A DNA stretch of 64,000 nt from Paenibacillus uliginis N3/975 (GCF_900177425.1 NZ_LT840184.1:5949787-6013786), one strand, 5' to 3'. Positions 8,668-18,511 are shown, counted from the stretch's first letter. A program made the numbers and translations. Notes: generated by a model from the letters alone, not told the origin.

Positions 8668-9450
8668 TTAAAATGATCCTCTGCTTCCGCTATGCGAATG
8701 ACCGCCTGAGGTCGTCCCTCCTCCGCCGCCTGAGCTGGAATCGCTCTTCTCAATCTTCCGTCTCGTTGTACTTGTATGAAGGTACGAGTCCTCATAATCC
8801 AGAAGTCCTGAACTACTGCTATCCTCGTATGTCCGCGAGTTTACCGTAATACGACCGCCGGAACGACGAACCATCAATGTAACGATAATCCCCCCGATGA
8901 CCACTGAAATGCCCAATTGAACCCAAATATTTAATAATATATTGTCTGGGTTCACCTCTGGGTCGAATCCCATATATCTGTGTGCAGTTTCGATATACTT
9001 TTGAAATGCAAGCTTATAATCACCGTTCTTTAAATCCGGGGTGATCTTGTTACGTATCTTATCAAGTCTGTCGTCATCCAAGTACTCCTCTGCTTTATAA
9101 AATCCGGCCAAATAAAACTCTTTGTGAGTCATATCCATCATCAAAATGACCGTATTACCATGAGTCTTATCATAACCAGGTCCATTGTAATCGTAAAAAT
9201 CTTGCGTCATAGCCATAACGTCGTAAGCTTCTGGGCTGTCGATCGTAACAATCATGATGTCCGTTTCTCTCTCGGCTCCGTATTCATTAGCCATAACGTT
9301 CAGCTCATCATACTCTTCCTGATTGAGCAGCCCCGCTTCATCATATATCAATGGCTTCAATTCCGCTGCGGCCACAGTGGATTCCAAAGGGACGGCCAGC
9401 AAAACTGCGAAGAAAAACAAGGCTATAGGGATCACTCTCAACCTTCTCAT
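8668..9450 (-). CDS. ydjH: TPM-domain membrane protein (YdjH-like)
   Basis: 260 residues. A signal-type helix (about 5-27, cut likely after VAAA) precedes the TPM domain (about 34-155; LIYDEAGLLNQEEYDELN, DIMIVTIDS, GNTVILMMDM). One membrane helix (about 172-193) and a Ser/Gly-rich tail ending SGSRGSF follow, as in many TPM proteins. The TPM domain would therefore lie outside the membrane. It shares one base with ydjG. Confidence 0.84.
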   Translation of the reverse strand: MRRLRVIPIALFFFAVLLAVPLESTVAAAELKPLIYDEAGLLNQEEYDELNVMANEYGAERETDIMIVTIDSPEAYDVMAMTQDFYDYNGPGYDKTHGNTVILMMDMTHKEFYLAGFYKAEEYLDDDRLDKIRNKITPDLKNGDYKLAFQKYIETAHRYMGFDPEVNPDNILLNIWVQLGISVVIGGIIVTLMVRRSGGRITVNSRTYEDSSSSGLLDYEDSYLHTSTTRRKIEKSDSSSGGGGGTTSGGHSHSGSRGSF

Positions 9451-10484
9451 CAGAACTCACCCCCAAGGATCAAAAAGGCCACCAGCTGCAATGCAAGAAA
9501 AATGATGCCGGAAATACCTGCAAACCATGCGGTCACTTTCGCCTTGCTAATCGGAGGCTTGCCAACCACCTTGCCCGTCTGACCGTTCATGGCAAAGGTA
9601 TACTCCGATTTATTGTATTTATAGAGTACCACCCAAACGGGAAGCAAAACATAGTCAGCACGCTCTATTTCCGTATCAATTTGGACATCGGAATAGCTCA
9701 CGCCGTCATATTCGTTCACCGTAGAATCAATATAAGAATCAATATATTTGTATATTTTTTCTTTAGCCCGCGGTAAAAGCTCCTCATCGTCATAGCTATA
9801 TTTCTCAGCAATGTAACCAGCAAGATACGGAGTTTTAAAGTCTTCTAGTCGATCGTAAGGAAATGGCTCTAATTTATCCATCAGATCATCATTCATTTTT
9901 TCCGCAGCATCAATCGGTACCTTTACATAATCCAGACAGATTTTTCGGTATATTTCATAATAATCCGTTTCTGTATACTCGTAGTCACCGCTTGTGTAGC
10001 TACTCACTTTCGTACCACGGCCATGAACCTCTACATCATTATGTAAATCATATAGCCAGAAAGGAACATACAACCCCGTTATTCCCTTGATTCGATCCGC
10101 TGACATAAACCCCCTTGGTGTCAAAATGCCTTTTCTGCACCATTTTCGGAAGGCTTTCATCGCTTGTTCCTTACTAATTGAAAAAGGGATGATCTTCGCG
10201 GGAGCCAGTTTCCCGGTCAGTCGATCGCCGAGAACAACGGCTGAACCACAAAAGCTGCAGGTCGTTGCACTCGTCTCCGCATCGGTCATAATAACAGCTC
10301 CGCAGCTATTGCAATGATACTCCCTGGCCTTATCCTCTTCTGAAAAAACATTTTTCTTCAGAGGATCAGAAATTTTCTCAATATTGTCTTTTCTTCCGCA
10401 ACTGTGACAGGATAACATCCCTGTTTCAACATCAAAAACCATGCCACTACCGCAGTTTGGACATTTGTATTCGATAACCGGCAT
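9450..10484 (-). CDS. ydjG: zinc-ribbon membrane protein (YdjG-like)
   Basis: 344 residues. Two N-terminal zinc ribbons (YKCPNCGS with CHSCG, and YHCNSCGA with CSFCG, residues 6-65) lead to a large soluble region. A C-terminal hydrophobic helix (about 318-340) anchors it. Two NxPPISKAKV-like residues precede the helix. It matches B. subtilis YdjG in length and order of parts. In that system YdjG and YdjH form the membrane anchor for PspA. It follows pspA by 28 bases. Confidence 0.83.
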   Translation of the reverse strand: MPVIEYKCPNCGSGMVFDVETGMLSCHSCGRKDNIEKISDPLKKNVFSEEDKAREYHCNSCGAVIMTDAETSATTCSFCGSAVVLGDRLTGKLAPAKIIPFSISKEQAMKAFRKWCRKGILTPRGFMSADRIKGITGLYVPFWLYDLHNDVEVHGRGTKVSSYTSGDYEYTETDYYEIYRKICLDYVKVPIDAAEKMNDDLMDKLEPFPYDRLEDFKTPYLAGYIAEKYSYDDEELLPRAKEKIYKYIDSYIDSTVNEYDGVSYSDVQIDTEIERADYVLLPVWVVLYKYNKSEYTFAMNGQTGKVVGKPPISKAKVTAWFAGISGIIFLALQLVAFLILGGEF

Positions 10485-10512
10485 CTGCTCACCTCAATAA
10501 CAAAAGAATTGG

Positions 10513-11208
10513 TTATTCATGCTTTTTCATTTTTGCTTTGATTGCAGCCAACTCATCTTCGGCATTTGTAGTCGTATTCGTATCCGTGCTCGTCTTCTTC
10601 TCCAATTGTGCGATCAGGTCATCCAGATCGTCTTCCTTTGCTCCTGCTCTAAGTTCAGCCAGGGCCATCGCTTCATCTAAAGCGTGGTTCGCTTTCTCTT
10701 CCATCGCGTTAAAAGCAGCGTTCGCACCGCCCAAGGAGGAGCCGCTTGAATTCATTTGTTGCTGCGCCTTAGCAGCGGCCATCTTCCCTTTTAGCTCCGT
10801 ACGCCGCGCTTCCAGCTGTCCCATATCCGACACAAGCTTATCCTGCATTTGTTTCATACTCACGTTGTTTGTAGACGCTAAGTCATAAGCGGTTTGTAAT
10901 TGGTTTTGCTTCTCTACCTGCATTTCCTTTCTATCCAGGAACTTTAAGGCGTCCTCATTATTACCGGCTTCCACTGCCTTCTCAGCATAATTTTGCAGCT
11001 TTTTGATCTCGGCTTTGCATTCATCCAATGCTCTTTTCGCCCTTCTCTCATCCGCTAACACCGATGCTGTTTCCGCTTTAACCTTGCCTAGGTCACTGTT
11101 TAAGTTCCGCATGTAATCAACAATCGTCTTCTCCGGATCTTCTGTCCTATCCAATAAAGCGTTAACATTGACTTTCATAATATCCCTAAATCTCGACAAG
11201 ATTCCCAA
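10513..11208 (-). CDS. pspA: phage shock protein A / IM30 (PspA, YdjF-like)
   Basis: 231 residues from a TTG start. The opening GILSRFRDIMKVNVNALL aligns with the amphipathic membrane-binding helix 0 and start of PspA. The conserved DPEKTIVDYMRNLN follows, then long coiled coil to about residue 200. GAGGGGGAG lies 6 bases before this TTG, whereas the open frame upstream (to 11361) has no PspA similarity. PspA polymerises on damaged membrane to preserve it. It heads the pspA-ydjG-ydjH-ydjI operon. Confidence 0.92.
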   Translation of the reverse strand: MGILSRFRDIMKVNVNALLDRTEDPEKTIVDYMRNLNSDLGKVKAETASVLADERRAKRALDECKAEIKKLQNYAEKAVEAGNNEDALKFLDRKEMQVEKQNQLQTAYDLASTNNVSMKQMQDKLVSDMGQLEARRTELKGKMAAAKAQQQMNSSGSSLGGANAAFNAMEEKANHALDEAMALAELRAGAKEDDLDDLIAQLEKKTSTDTNTTTNAEDELAAIKAKMKKHE

Positions 11209-11248
11209 AATGAGCTCCCCCTCGAAAAGATTATATCCCATCTTATAA

Positions 11249-11275
11249 TACATTAGATCCAGGTAAAAGGTTTCA
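11249..11275 (-). promoter_or_regulatory. candidate SigW-type promoter of pspA operon
   Basis: On the minus strand TGAAAC (11270-11275), 17 bp and TGTA (11249-11252) approach the SigW pattern TGAAAC-N16-CGTA. The B. subtilis orthologous operon is in the SigW regulon. The start site would be about 35 bases before the TTG. Confidence 0.45.
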
Positions 11276-11396
11276 TTTCCCGAATTTTGTTGTAATTCTT
11301 TGAACGCAAAAATACCGTCAAAAGCGTCACAGAAGATGCAACTGACGGTACTTACATACACATGATTATGAAATAGTTCATTATTTTGAATGACTT

Positions 11397-11585
11397 TTAT
11401 TTACGGCGGTGCTTCGTCATTCGGTTATACATTACAAGCGCGGCAATCATCATGGCAATAAAACCAACGTTACTTGCTGACTCAGGCGACATGCCAAACA
11501 TGGCGCAAAGGTTTGTAAACAAGCTGTTCGTAAGCAGCGCAACCGCAATCAACATCACCGGACGCAACGCGTTATATCTTCTCAT
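11397..11585 (-). CDS. small two-helix membrane protein, function unknown
   Basis: 62 residues: a basic start, two hydrophobic helices (about 9-27 and 35-52, joined by CAMFGMSPESAS) and a basic tail MTKHRRK. The ATG at 11585 has GGAG about 9 bases upstream; the longer open frame to 11762 runs through a terminator and is not credible. It stands alone between pspA and the chemotaxis gene. I do not recognise the family. Confidence 0.6.
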   Translation of the reverse strand: MRRYNALRPVMLIAVALLTNSLFTNLCAMFGMSPESASNVGFIAMMIAALVMYNRMTKHRRK

Positions 11586-11704
11586 CCCCGCAACACTCCT
11601 GACCCAGTTCTCACAATGAATCCAGAACTCTCGATATAATAGACTATTAGATGCCATTATATCATGAATAGGGATGCGTTTACATTTTACTACTGATATG
11701 CAGA

Positions 11705-11740
11705 ACAAAAAGAAGGGACACCACAATGGGTGTTCCTTCT
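11705..11740 (-). terminator. second terminator after the chemotaxis receptor gene
   Basis: AGAAGGGACACC (11711-11722) pairs with GGTGTTCCTTCT (11729-11740), one G-T pair included. On the minus strand it is followed by TTTTTGTTCTG. Confidence 0.65.
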
Positions 11741-11757
11741 GTGTCCCTTCTGATGGC

Positions 11758-11813
11758 AACAAAACAAACCAGCCCGGAGAAGTCTATGCTTTCCCGGGCT
11801 AGATTGTTTTGTT
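11758..11813. terminator. terminator of the chemotaxis receptor gene
   Basis: The core AGCCCGG/CCGGGCT is flanked by AACAAAACAA and TTGTTTTGTT, which also pair, so it can act in both directions. It lies 33 bases after the stop at 11847. Confidence 0.8.
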
Positions 11814-11846
11814 CTGAAGAGTACCTTCCTCAATGAGGGGCGTAAA

Positions 11847-13931
11847 TCACTCGTTATTTATGGTGAATTTCTTAATATTGTCCTCTAGATCGTTAGAGAG
11901 TCCCTTGAGCTGAGACAGATAACCTGCCACGTCATCAATCGTAGCCAGCTGCTCCTCGGCTGCCGCGGACACGTCTTGGGTAATAGCAGCATTTTCTTCA
12001 GTAATCGCTGAGATATTGGTGAAGACGTCCGTGAGTTCATGCCGCTTTTCAACCATCACCTGGATATGGCCGTCAACCTTGCTCGTCTTGTCCATTTGGC
12101 TGTCTACGGAGACCATGATATCGTTAAAGATCGATTCGGTTTCCCGGACCGCCGTTTCCTGGTCCATAAACAGCTCGCGTGATGTGCCAATGGCCTGAAC
12201 AGCTGCTCCCACCTGACTGTTTACATTTGAAATAATGTGGCTGATATTATTCGCAGCGGAAGTTGATTGCTCAGCGAGCTTGCGGATCTCGGCAGCTACA
12301 ACGGAGAATCCGCGCCCATGTTCACCTGCTCTTGAAGCCTCAATGGACGCATTTAGGGCCAGCAGATTCGTCTGTCTTGAAATTTCAAGAATAGTGACAA
12401 GTATGCTACTGATTTCACCAGCGCTTTCACTCACATGATTAATGGCTTGTGCTGTTTCCTGTGAAGATTGCAGTGTACTGTTAAATCTTCCTACCAACTC
12501 CTGCACAATGACTATGCCGCGTTGATTCAGTTCACCTGTGCGACGAGCAATATCCAGTATTTCCTGAGTGGATGCCGTGACCTGATCGATCGCTCCGCCG
12601 AGTTCGTCGACTTTTTCGGAGCCCTCCATAACAGTATTCGCCTCATCGCTTGAAGCGGTGGAAAGCTGAATGATTGACTCGGTAATTTGCGAGGAAGCCT
12701 TTTGAGTCTGATCCATACTGTCTTTAAGGTTGACCGCCGATTGAGAGACGATATGCCCCGAACTAGAAATCCCACCGATCATTTTCTGGATATCCTGTTT
12801 CATGGTGTTAATAGCCCGTACCATGGTACCTACTTCACTTCGTTTGTTCAACATGGATTGCGGAATATCGGTGGCCAGATTACCACTGCCAATTTGCTGA
12901 ACATACTGTACAGCAGCATTTATCGGCTTCGTAATCGCGCCGGATAAAAACAAGGAAGCCCCGATGGCGATAACAGCGATAATAGCCATGACGAGAACAA
13001 TAATGTTCTGAATCGCATTGATTGATTCCTCTATTTCACTTTTGTCCATGATTGAGATATATTTCCACTGGGTTTCCGGTGAAACGTAAACGCTAGCGGT
13101 GTAGTTCTTCTTATTCATGGTGATTTCAAAATTTTTATCCACCATCTTGTCGATGTCAGCAAATTCCTCCACACCCAGATCCTTTATCGTTTTAAAATTA
13201 GTTTCTGGATTCTTAGGATTTGCGAGGATCGTGCCGGTTTGGTCTGCCAAGATGACATAGCCGGCTTTACCGATTTTAATGTCATTGATGGTCTTCGTCA
13301 GCGATTCCAAGCTTACGTCTACACCTTGGACACCAACGATGTTACCTGCTTTATCCTTAATGGTAACGGAAGAGCTCACGATCGGAACATTACCGGTAAA
13401 GGAAGCGTAAGCACCCGTTCGCATGACTTTATCGGGATTCTCAACTGCCTGGGTGTACCACGGTCTGGGTCTCGGGTCAAATTTATCGGTGGAAGTGCCT
13501 TGTGGCCATTGTATGTATCCTCCATCCTTTGTTCCCAAATAGAGATAAGCCACATTTGGATGCGTCTTGGAATAATTCAAGAAGAAGTTATAAATCTGTG
13601 ATTCCATACCTGCCTTTTCTGATGGAGTCATTTGAATAGTTCCGTCTTCTCCTATTGCATTCACATAGGAGGTGATGGAACTGTCGATCTTTTGGATGAC
13701 CGGCTGCTTGGCAAAGTATTCAACCGATTCATTCACGGTATTGAAGTACAGGTTCATAGCGCCGCTAACTTGCTTGATTTCCTTTCGGGTAGCTTCATAG
13801 AAGTTCTCCTCCATGTCGTGCTTAACTCTCTGATTTATCGCGAGGCCCAGCGATAATGTCGATAGCAATACCAGGATGACCATCGTCACCAGTAGTTGAA
13901 GCTTCAGATTCCACTGCAGTTTCTTTCTCAA
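11847..13931 (-). CDS. methyl-accepting chemotaxis protein with dCache sensor
   Basis: About 694 residues. Membrane helix 1 is LLVTMVILVLLSTLSLGLAI. An extracellular double-Cache domain of about 260 residues follows (RPRPWYTQAVENPDKVMRTGAY and GVQGVDVSLESLTKTI). Helix 2 is near residues 308-330, then HAMP, then the cytoplasmic coiled coil with the conserved tip EISRQTNLLALNASIEASRAGEHGRGF (read as a hairpin tip in two pieces). It binds a small extracellular ligand, possibly an amino acid, and signals to CheA/CheW. GGAGGAG lies 8 bases before TTG 13931, which I prefer to the ATGs upstream. Confidence 0.92.
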   Translation of the reverse strand: MRKKLQWNLKLQLLVTMVILVLLSTLSLGLAINQRVKHDMEENFYEATRKEIKQVSGAMNLYFNTVNESVEYFAKQPVIQKIDSSITSYVNAIGEDGTIQMTPSEKAGMESQIYNFFLNYSKTHPNVAYLYLGTKDGGYIQWPQGTSTDKFDPRPRPWYTQAVENPDKVMRTGAYASFTGNVPIVSSSVTIKDKAGNIVGVQGVDVSLESLTKTINDIKIGKAGYVILADQTGTILANPKNPETNFKTIKDLGVEEFADIDKMVDKNFEITMNKKNYTASVYVSPETQWKYISIMDKSEIEESINAIQNIIVLVMAIIAVIAIGASLFLSGAITKPINAAVQYVQQIGSGNLATDIPQSMLNKRSEVGTMVRAINTMKQDIQKMIGGISSSGHIVSQSAVNLKDSMDQTQKASSQITESIIQLSTASSDEANTVMEGSEKVDELGGAIDQVTASTQEILDIARRTGELNQRGIVIVQELVGRFNSTLQSSQETAQAINHVSESAGEISSILVTILEISRQTNLLALNASIEASRAGEHGRGFSVVAAEIRKLAEQSTSAANNISHIISNVNSQVGAAVQAIGTSRELFMDQETAVRETESIFNDIMVSVDSQMDKTSKVDGHIQVMVEKRHELTDVFTNISAITEENAAITQDVSAAAEEQLATIDDVAGYLSQLKGLSNDLEDNIKKFTINNE

Positions 13932-14149
13932 GTTGTCTCTCCTCCATTTTTTAAACATTGAAGTATCGTCTTCACATACTATCGGCAAAAGATCAGTTTT
14001 TGTTAAATATTGTCGAATATTTTGCGGAATAAAAGGGACTTTTGTCGGATTCTATTCATTTTTTCGGGAGAAGGTACGATAACTATTAAGGGGGAGAAAA
14101 ACAAAATGAGCATTATGAACTATTAAAAAGACATCAGGAGGTAAGACAC

Positions 14150-15772
14150 GTGAGTAAAAAAGTTTTAAATTTCAAAACTTTACTAGCTATTTTGCTAGTT
14201 GCTGCGATTTTTCCGTGGAATCATGCAAATGCCGAAATAGCGAAAAATACGTTTGATCCGTTTGAGAAAAGCATCGATGAAGTCGCAAATGCTTTGAGCT
14301 CAAAGCAAATTACATCGGAAGAACTGGTGGAATACTATCTGAAACGTATTGAGGCCTTTGATAAACAAGGCCCTGCTATAAATTCCATTATTACGATTAA
14401 CAACCAAGCTCTTGAAACAGCAAAGGCACTTGATACCGAGCGCAAATCTAAAGGACCAAGAGGCAAGCTTCATGGCATTCCTTTTGTCGTAAAAGATAAT
14501 TTTGACGTTGTTGGCATGCCGACAACAGCCGGATCTGTAGCGCTGAAGGATGCCTATCCTACTAAAAATTCATTCACCGTACAGAAACTTATTGATGCCG
14601 GAGCCATTGTCATTGCCAAAACAAATATGTCCGAGCTCGCCGCTTCCTACGGCAGACTGGGCTATAGTTCCATGGGTGGTTTGACGCTCAATCCTTACAA
14701 CCTGAACCGTGATGCTTCCGGTTCCAGCAGTGGTAGTGCTGCAGCTGTAGCAGCTAACTTTGCCGTATTCGGACTTGGAACGGATACTTCTGGTTCCGTT
14801 AGAGGTCCAGCCAATGTTACCGGCCTAGTAGGTATCAGACCGACTCTAGGATTGACCAGTCGCAGTGGTGTTGTCCCTTCCTCGCTTTCTTTGGACGTAA
14901 CAGGTCCATTGGCGCGCAGTGTCACGGACGCAAGCTCAGTACTCACTGCAATGGCTGGAACAGATAAAGAAGATAAAGCGACGAAATTTGCGAAGAATCA
15001 TGTTCAAGACTACGCCAATGCGCTGGACGTTTCTTCGCTGAAGCATGCTCGTATCGGCGTGGCAACTGATTTCTTTGGTGACAATGCTGAAGTAGATGCT
15101 ATCACGAATCAAGCTATTGCGAAAATGAAAAGCATGGGAACGGCTGTCGTGCCTGTAACATTCTCCGAGCAAACCAAATACCTCTGGACTCCAATTCTTG
15201 GACCGATAGGGGATGCGGAATTCAAAAGACAGTTTGAAAAATATTTGAGCACACTTCCTTTCGGCGCACCCAAAACACTGCAGAAAGTGATCGACATCAG
15301 TGAGTCTCCTGAAGTATTGAACTCAGCGACGCCTGTTAACCCTGCGCGTCTGGAAGGCTTGAAGACAGCATTGGCACAAGCTGATACCCTGTATTCCAAA
15401 GAGTACAAGAACATCATTAATAAAGAAATTCCAGTAACTCGTGAAGAAATCACAAAAATAATGAAGGACAACAAGCTGGACGCCCTTGTTTTCCCTACAA
15501 TGTCCTGCCCTGCTTCAAACCGCTTTGACAAAGAGGATCCTACCTTTGTCTGCACAGCATATGATACCTATACAGCAAGTTACGTGGCATCAACTACAGG
15601 CTTCCCTGAAGTAACCGTACCTGCGGGAACAGTGGAAGCGGGAGTACCGGTGGGCATCTCGTTCTTGGGAACAGTATACAGTGAGCAAAAGCTGCTTGAC
15701 CTTGCTTATTCCTTTGAGCAAGCTACCAAAGCCAGAACAGTTCCTGTAAATACACCGAAATTGACACAATAA
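14150..15772 (+). CDS. secreted amidase (amidase-signature family)
   Basis: 540 residues from GTG, with AGGAGG 7 bases before. A signal peptide (about 1-28, KVLNFKTLLAILLVAAIF, cut near NANA) exports it. The Ser-cisSer-Lys triad is visible: Lys in PFVVKDNFD, cis-Ser and nucleophile Ser in ASGSSSGSAAA and GTDTSGSVRGP. The family hydrolyses amide bonds of many substrates, so the target is open. It stands alone, divergent from the chemotaxis gene, with its own terminator. Confidence 0.92.
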   Translation: MSKKVLNFKTLLAILLVAAIFPWNHANAEIAKNTFDPFEKSIDEVANALSSKQITSEELVEYYLKRIEAFDKQGPAINSIITINNQALETAKALDTERKSKGPRGKLHGIPFVVKDNFDVVGMPTTAGSVALKDAYPTKNSFTVQKLIDAGAIVIAKTNMSELAASYGRLGYSSMGGLTLNPYNLNRDASGSSSGSAAAVAANFAVFGLGTDTSGSVRGPANVTGLVGIRPTLGLTSRSGVVPSSLSLDVTGPLARSVTDASSVLTAMAGTDKEDKATKFAKNHVQDYANALDVSSLKHARIGVATDFFGDNAEVDAITNQAIAKMKSMGTAVVPVTFSEQTKYLWTPILGPIGDAEFKRQFEKYLSTLPFGAPKTLQKVIDISESPEVLNSATPVNPARLEGLKTALAQADTLYSKEYKNIINKEIPVTREEITKIMKDNKLDALVFPTMSCPASNRFDKEDPTFVCTAYDTYTASYVASTTGFPEVTVPAGTVEAGVPVGISFLGTVYSEQKLLDLAYSFEQATKARTVPVNTPKLTQ

Positions 15773-15861
15773 TTGCATTACAGCATCTGCAAACGGTCCT
15801 TCTCTCCCTTTAATTATGTAGGCTGATGCAACTGAATAGAAAAGGTTACAGGTCAGCTATG

Positions 15862-15893
15862 AAACCGCTCCGCTAAATGCGGGGCGGTTTTTT
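15862..15893 (+). terminator. terminator of the amidase gene
   Basis: ACCGCTCCGC and GCGGGGCGGT form a 10-bp stem with loop TAAAT, followed by six T. Confidence 0.85.
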
Positions 15894-16112
15894 ACACGTT
15901 TTGGACTTGATCAGAAGACCCGTACTTCAGAAAAACAAATGGCAGTTGCCCTTGAAGTGCTGGGCCTTCAATTTTCACAATGTTTGGGATATTCGTTGGA
16001 GGGGTAAGGAGGCGGTCATCCTGGCGGAAGACCAGAGGGTGGTTTCTTCCTTTGGAGACCAGGAGGTGGTCCACGGTCTTGGGATCCAAAATGGGGGTTT
16101 TAATACTTTTAT
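15894..16112. other. unassigned stretch with open frames on both strands
   Basis: About 220 bases are open on both strands. The minus frame reads, near its middle, SIKTPILDPKTVDHLLVSKG and ends SSDQVQNV; the plus frame ends GIQNGGFNTFME. Neither has a clear ribosome binding site or a family I recognise. It may be a gene remnant or a small unannotated gene. Confidence 0.3.
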
Positions 16113-16163
16113 GGAGTAAAAGGCAGCCGCCCCCATAATGAAGGGGCGGCTGCCTTTTACTCC
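16113..16163. terminator. long perfect hairpin, probable terminator of the lasso D operon
   Basis: Arms 16113-16133 and 16143-16163 are perfectly complementary over 21 bp with a 9-base loop. The GC-rich core GCAGCCGCCCC is flanked by AAAA/TTTT. It lies 38 bases after the stop at 16202. The length is more than a normal terminator needs. Confidence 0.55.
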
Positions 16164-16201
16164 AAACCTCTATTATTGCAGATGCATATCCTGACAGCTG
16201 C

Positions 16202-18007
16202 TTACATCTGAGCACCCGTCTGATAATTGAGCAGCTGTCTGAAGGTGCCTTTGTTCTCCTGCGACAGTTGCTGATAGCCGCCTTGCTGTATAACCTCACC
16301 CTGTTCCATGACGATTACCTGATCCGCATTGCGGATCGTAGACAGTCGATGAGCGATGACGATAATAGTCATGCTTCCTTTCAGAAGCTCCAGCGCATTT
16401 TGAATCAGTCGTTCATTCTCGCTGTCCAGTGCGCTTGTCGCCTCATCCAATACAAGAATGGCAGGACGCTTCAAGATCGCTCTTGCAAGCACAATCCGCT
16501 GCCGTTCTCCTCCGGACAGGCGAATTCCACGGTCACCGATTACGGTATCCAGACCTTGCGGTAGCTTACGCACAAATTCATCGGAGGCTGAGAACTTCAA
16601 AGCTTCCCACAACTCAGAATCATTAGCGGAAGGAGCGACCAGCTTCAGATTATCCCGAATACTCTCATTAAAGAGAAAGGGATCCTGTGACACATATCCG
16701 ATTGCGCTGCGCAGTGACAGAAGCTGCTGCTCATTTCGAAGTGACACTCCATCAATCATTACCTGTCCATTCTCCGGTGGAATCAGTCCCATCAACATAT
16801 CGATGAGTGTGCTTTTGCCTGCACCGGATTTGCCAACGATTGCCGTCATGCGATTCGCGGGAATGCGTACATTAATGTCCCTTAAAGCAAATACTGGCGT
16901 ACTGGAATCGTACCGGTAGCCTACATCCCGGCATTCAATTCCCTTATGCATACGAAACGGGTTGGGTTCTGATCTAGAGGCCGATTCTCCGAGCTCCTTG
17001 TCCGCCTCGTATTCCATTTGCAGCTTACGCATGGCTTGAAAGGCAGGAAAATTGGATGCAAGCTGCTCCGTATTCGATTGAATACTAATAAACCTTGGCC
17101 ATAAACGCGAGAAAATAAGGACAATTATAATCAATTGCTCAGCCGGTGTCTTGAGAACCTCAAGCGCCAGATAAACGAAGCCGGCAATCAGCACAACGGA
17201 TGATAGGCGATAAATAAGCTGGGACAGCGAATTAACCCTCCCGAATTGAATGAAGTTATCTTCCATTTTTCGAGATAAGTTGCTGAACCAGTTCATATGG
17301 GACTGCTCTAGTCGGTTACTTTTGATATCCTTAATGCCGTTGAAATGTTCACTGATTCCTGCAAAATAATATTTAGACAGTTCTGTTGTCTGTTCACCAA
17401 TACGCTTCGACTTTTTGATAAACTTGCGCCCGAACAGAGCCAGCAGTCCACCGCTGAGCAGGACGACCATAGTTAGCATAGGAGACAGCCATAGTGCAAG
17501 GCCAATCTGTATCATCGTAAATAAAAAGGAAGAAATCATTTGTAAGAATAGAAAGATACCCTGATTCACACGCCCAAGCTCATTAGACATCACATGGTTA
17601 AAATCCGACCTGCGCTTACGAAGGAAAAACTCCCATTTAGCCTGTATTAATCCCTGATACGTCTCAATTCGAAGCGTACGGATAAAGCTCTGCAGTATTT
17701 TCGAATTCAATAACATCTGACTTCGCTGGAGAAGCGCCTGCCCTCCCACAATGACAACATATAAAGCCAGCACAATCGGCAAATTCAGTTCAAATGACCA
17801 TGACTTGATTTGGGTAAGCAGAGAAGAGATCAACGGTATCCCATCCATATTAGTTTGAAATACGCCTATAATACTGAGGAGAGGAACGATCAAATAGATG
17901 CCAATACCATCCAATAAACTGATGAACAAAGTCATACACATATTTATGTATAGTCTAAACCCTGCGACCCGACGGAGCTTACGAAAAAAATAGAATAGAT
18001 CCTTCAA
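16202..18007 (-). CDS. padeD: lasso peptide ABC exporter (D protein)
   Basis: 601 residues: a six-helix transmembrane domain (about 20-315) fused to an ATPase (about 355-595). Walker A is GKSGAGKST, the signature LSGGERQR, Walker B ILVLDEATSALD and the H-loop IAHRLSTI. There is no N-terminal peptidase, as expected for a lasso exporter that moves already matured peptide. It starts at TTG with AAGGAG 8 bases before, 21 bases after the B2 gene. Lasso D proteins also give self-immunity. The other half of this cluster is at 38.5-41.7 kb. Confidence 0.85.
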   Translation of the reverse strand: MKDLFYFFRKLRRVAGFRLYINMCMTLFISLLDGIGIYLIVPLLSIIGVFQTNMDGIPLISSLLTQIKSWSFELNLPIVLALYVVIVGGQALLQRSQMLLNSKILQSFIRTLRIETYQGLIQAKWEFFLRKRRSDFNHVMSNELGRVNQGIFLFLQMISSFLFTMIQIGLALWLSPMLTMVVLLSGGLLALFGRKFIKKSKRIGEQTTELSKYYFAGISEHFNGIKDIKSNRLEQSHMNWFSNLSRKMEDNFIQFGRVNSLSQLIYRLSSVVLIAGFVYLALEVLKTPAEQLIIIVLIFSRLWPRFISIQSNTEQLASNFPAFQAMRKLQMEYEADKELGESASRSEPNPFRMHKGIECRDVGYRYDSSTPVFALRDINVRIPANRMTAIVGKSGAGKSTLIDMLMGLIPPENGQVMIDGVSLRNEQQLLSLRSAIGYVSQDPFLFNESIRDNLKLVAPSANDSELWEALKFSASDEFVRKLPQGLDTVIGDRGIRLSGGERQRIVLARAILKRPAILVLDEATSALDSENERLIQNALELLKGSMTIIVIAHRLSTIRNADQVIVMEQGEVIQQGGYQQLSQENKGTFRQLLNYQTGAQM

Positions 18008-18028
18008 TTCAAAAACTCCTTATGCAGA

Positions 18029-18511
18029 TTACCGTTCTATAGGCGCTAAAGCCTCAGACTGTATACCACTCCCGAATATTCCTACGACGGCATACCTTTC
18101 GTGTCCTTCTTTACCTGTTAAAATGTAAGAACCACTGCGGAGCCAAGCGTGAGCAGCCATCTGCCCCTTGTCATCCCGGCCGCTTCCCAGATAAAGTGTG
18201 CTCGGAATCCCTCTTCGTTCAAGCATCTTCATCGCTGCGATGGCTTTGACCAAACACTGGCTCTCCCACCACGTTACACGACTCATCGTATGGACAGCCT
18301 TTGAAATTTTACGCAGCAGTAAGAGGTCCTGCTCCGTATAGCCTGTATAAGGTGTCTCCTTCATATGTTCCCCCAAGGAAGGAGCTACTTTGGAGAAAGG
18401 GAGCAGCTTGAGCACTCTCCCCCACGCTAGATAAAAGTAAGCTTCGACGAACATCCGCTTCGCATCTGAAGGATAAGACATAAATCTGCGTACTTTCTTA
18501 TAGAAACGCAT
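18029..18511 (-). CDS. padeB2: lasso peptide leader protease B2 (transglutaminase-like)
   Basis: 160 residues. The McjB C-terminal type fold shows the catalytic Cys86 in WWESQCLVKAIAAMKML and His121 in AAHAWLRSG. It cuts the leader from the precursor so that Ala1 of the core is free for ring closure. Split B1/B2 proteins are the rule in Firmicutes lasso clusters. Its ATG overlaps the B1 stop (TAATG), so the two are translationally coupled. Confidence 0.9.
   Translation of the reverse strand: MRFYKKVRRFMSYPSDAKRMFVEAYFYLAWGRVLKLLPFSKVAPSLGEHMKETPYTGYTEQDLLLLRKISKAVHTMSRVTWWESQCLVKAIAAMKMLERRGIPSTLYLGSGRDDKGQMAAHAWLRSGSYILTGKEGHERYAVVGIFGSGIQSEALAPIER

Noticed and set aside
11209..11361. N-terminal extension of pspA
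   Set aside because: No similarity to PspA, lies across the promoter, and a good ribosome binding site precedes TTG 11208.
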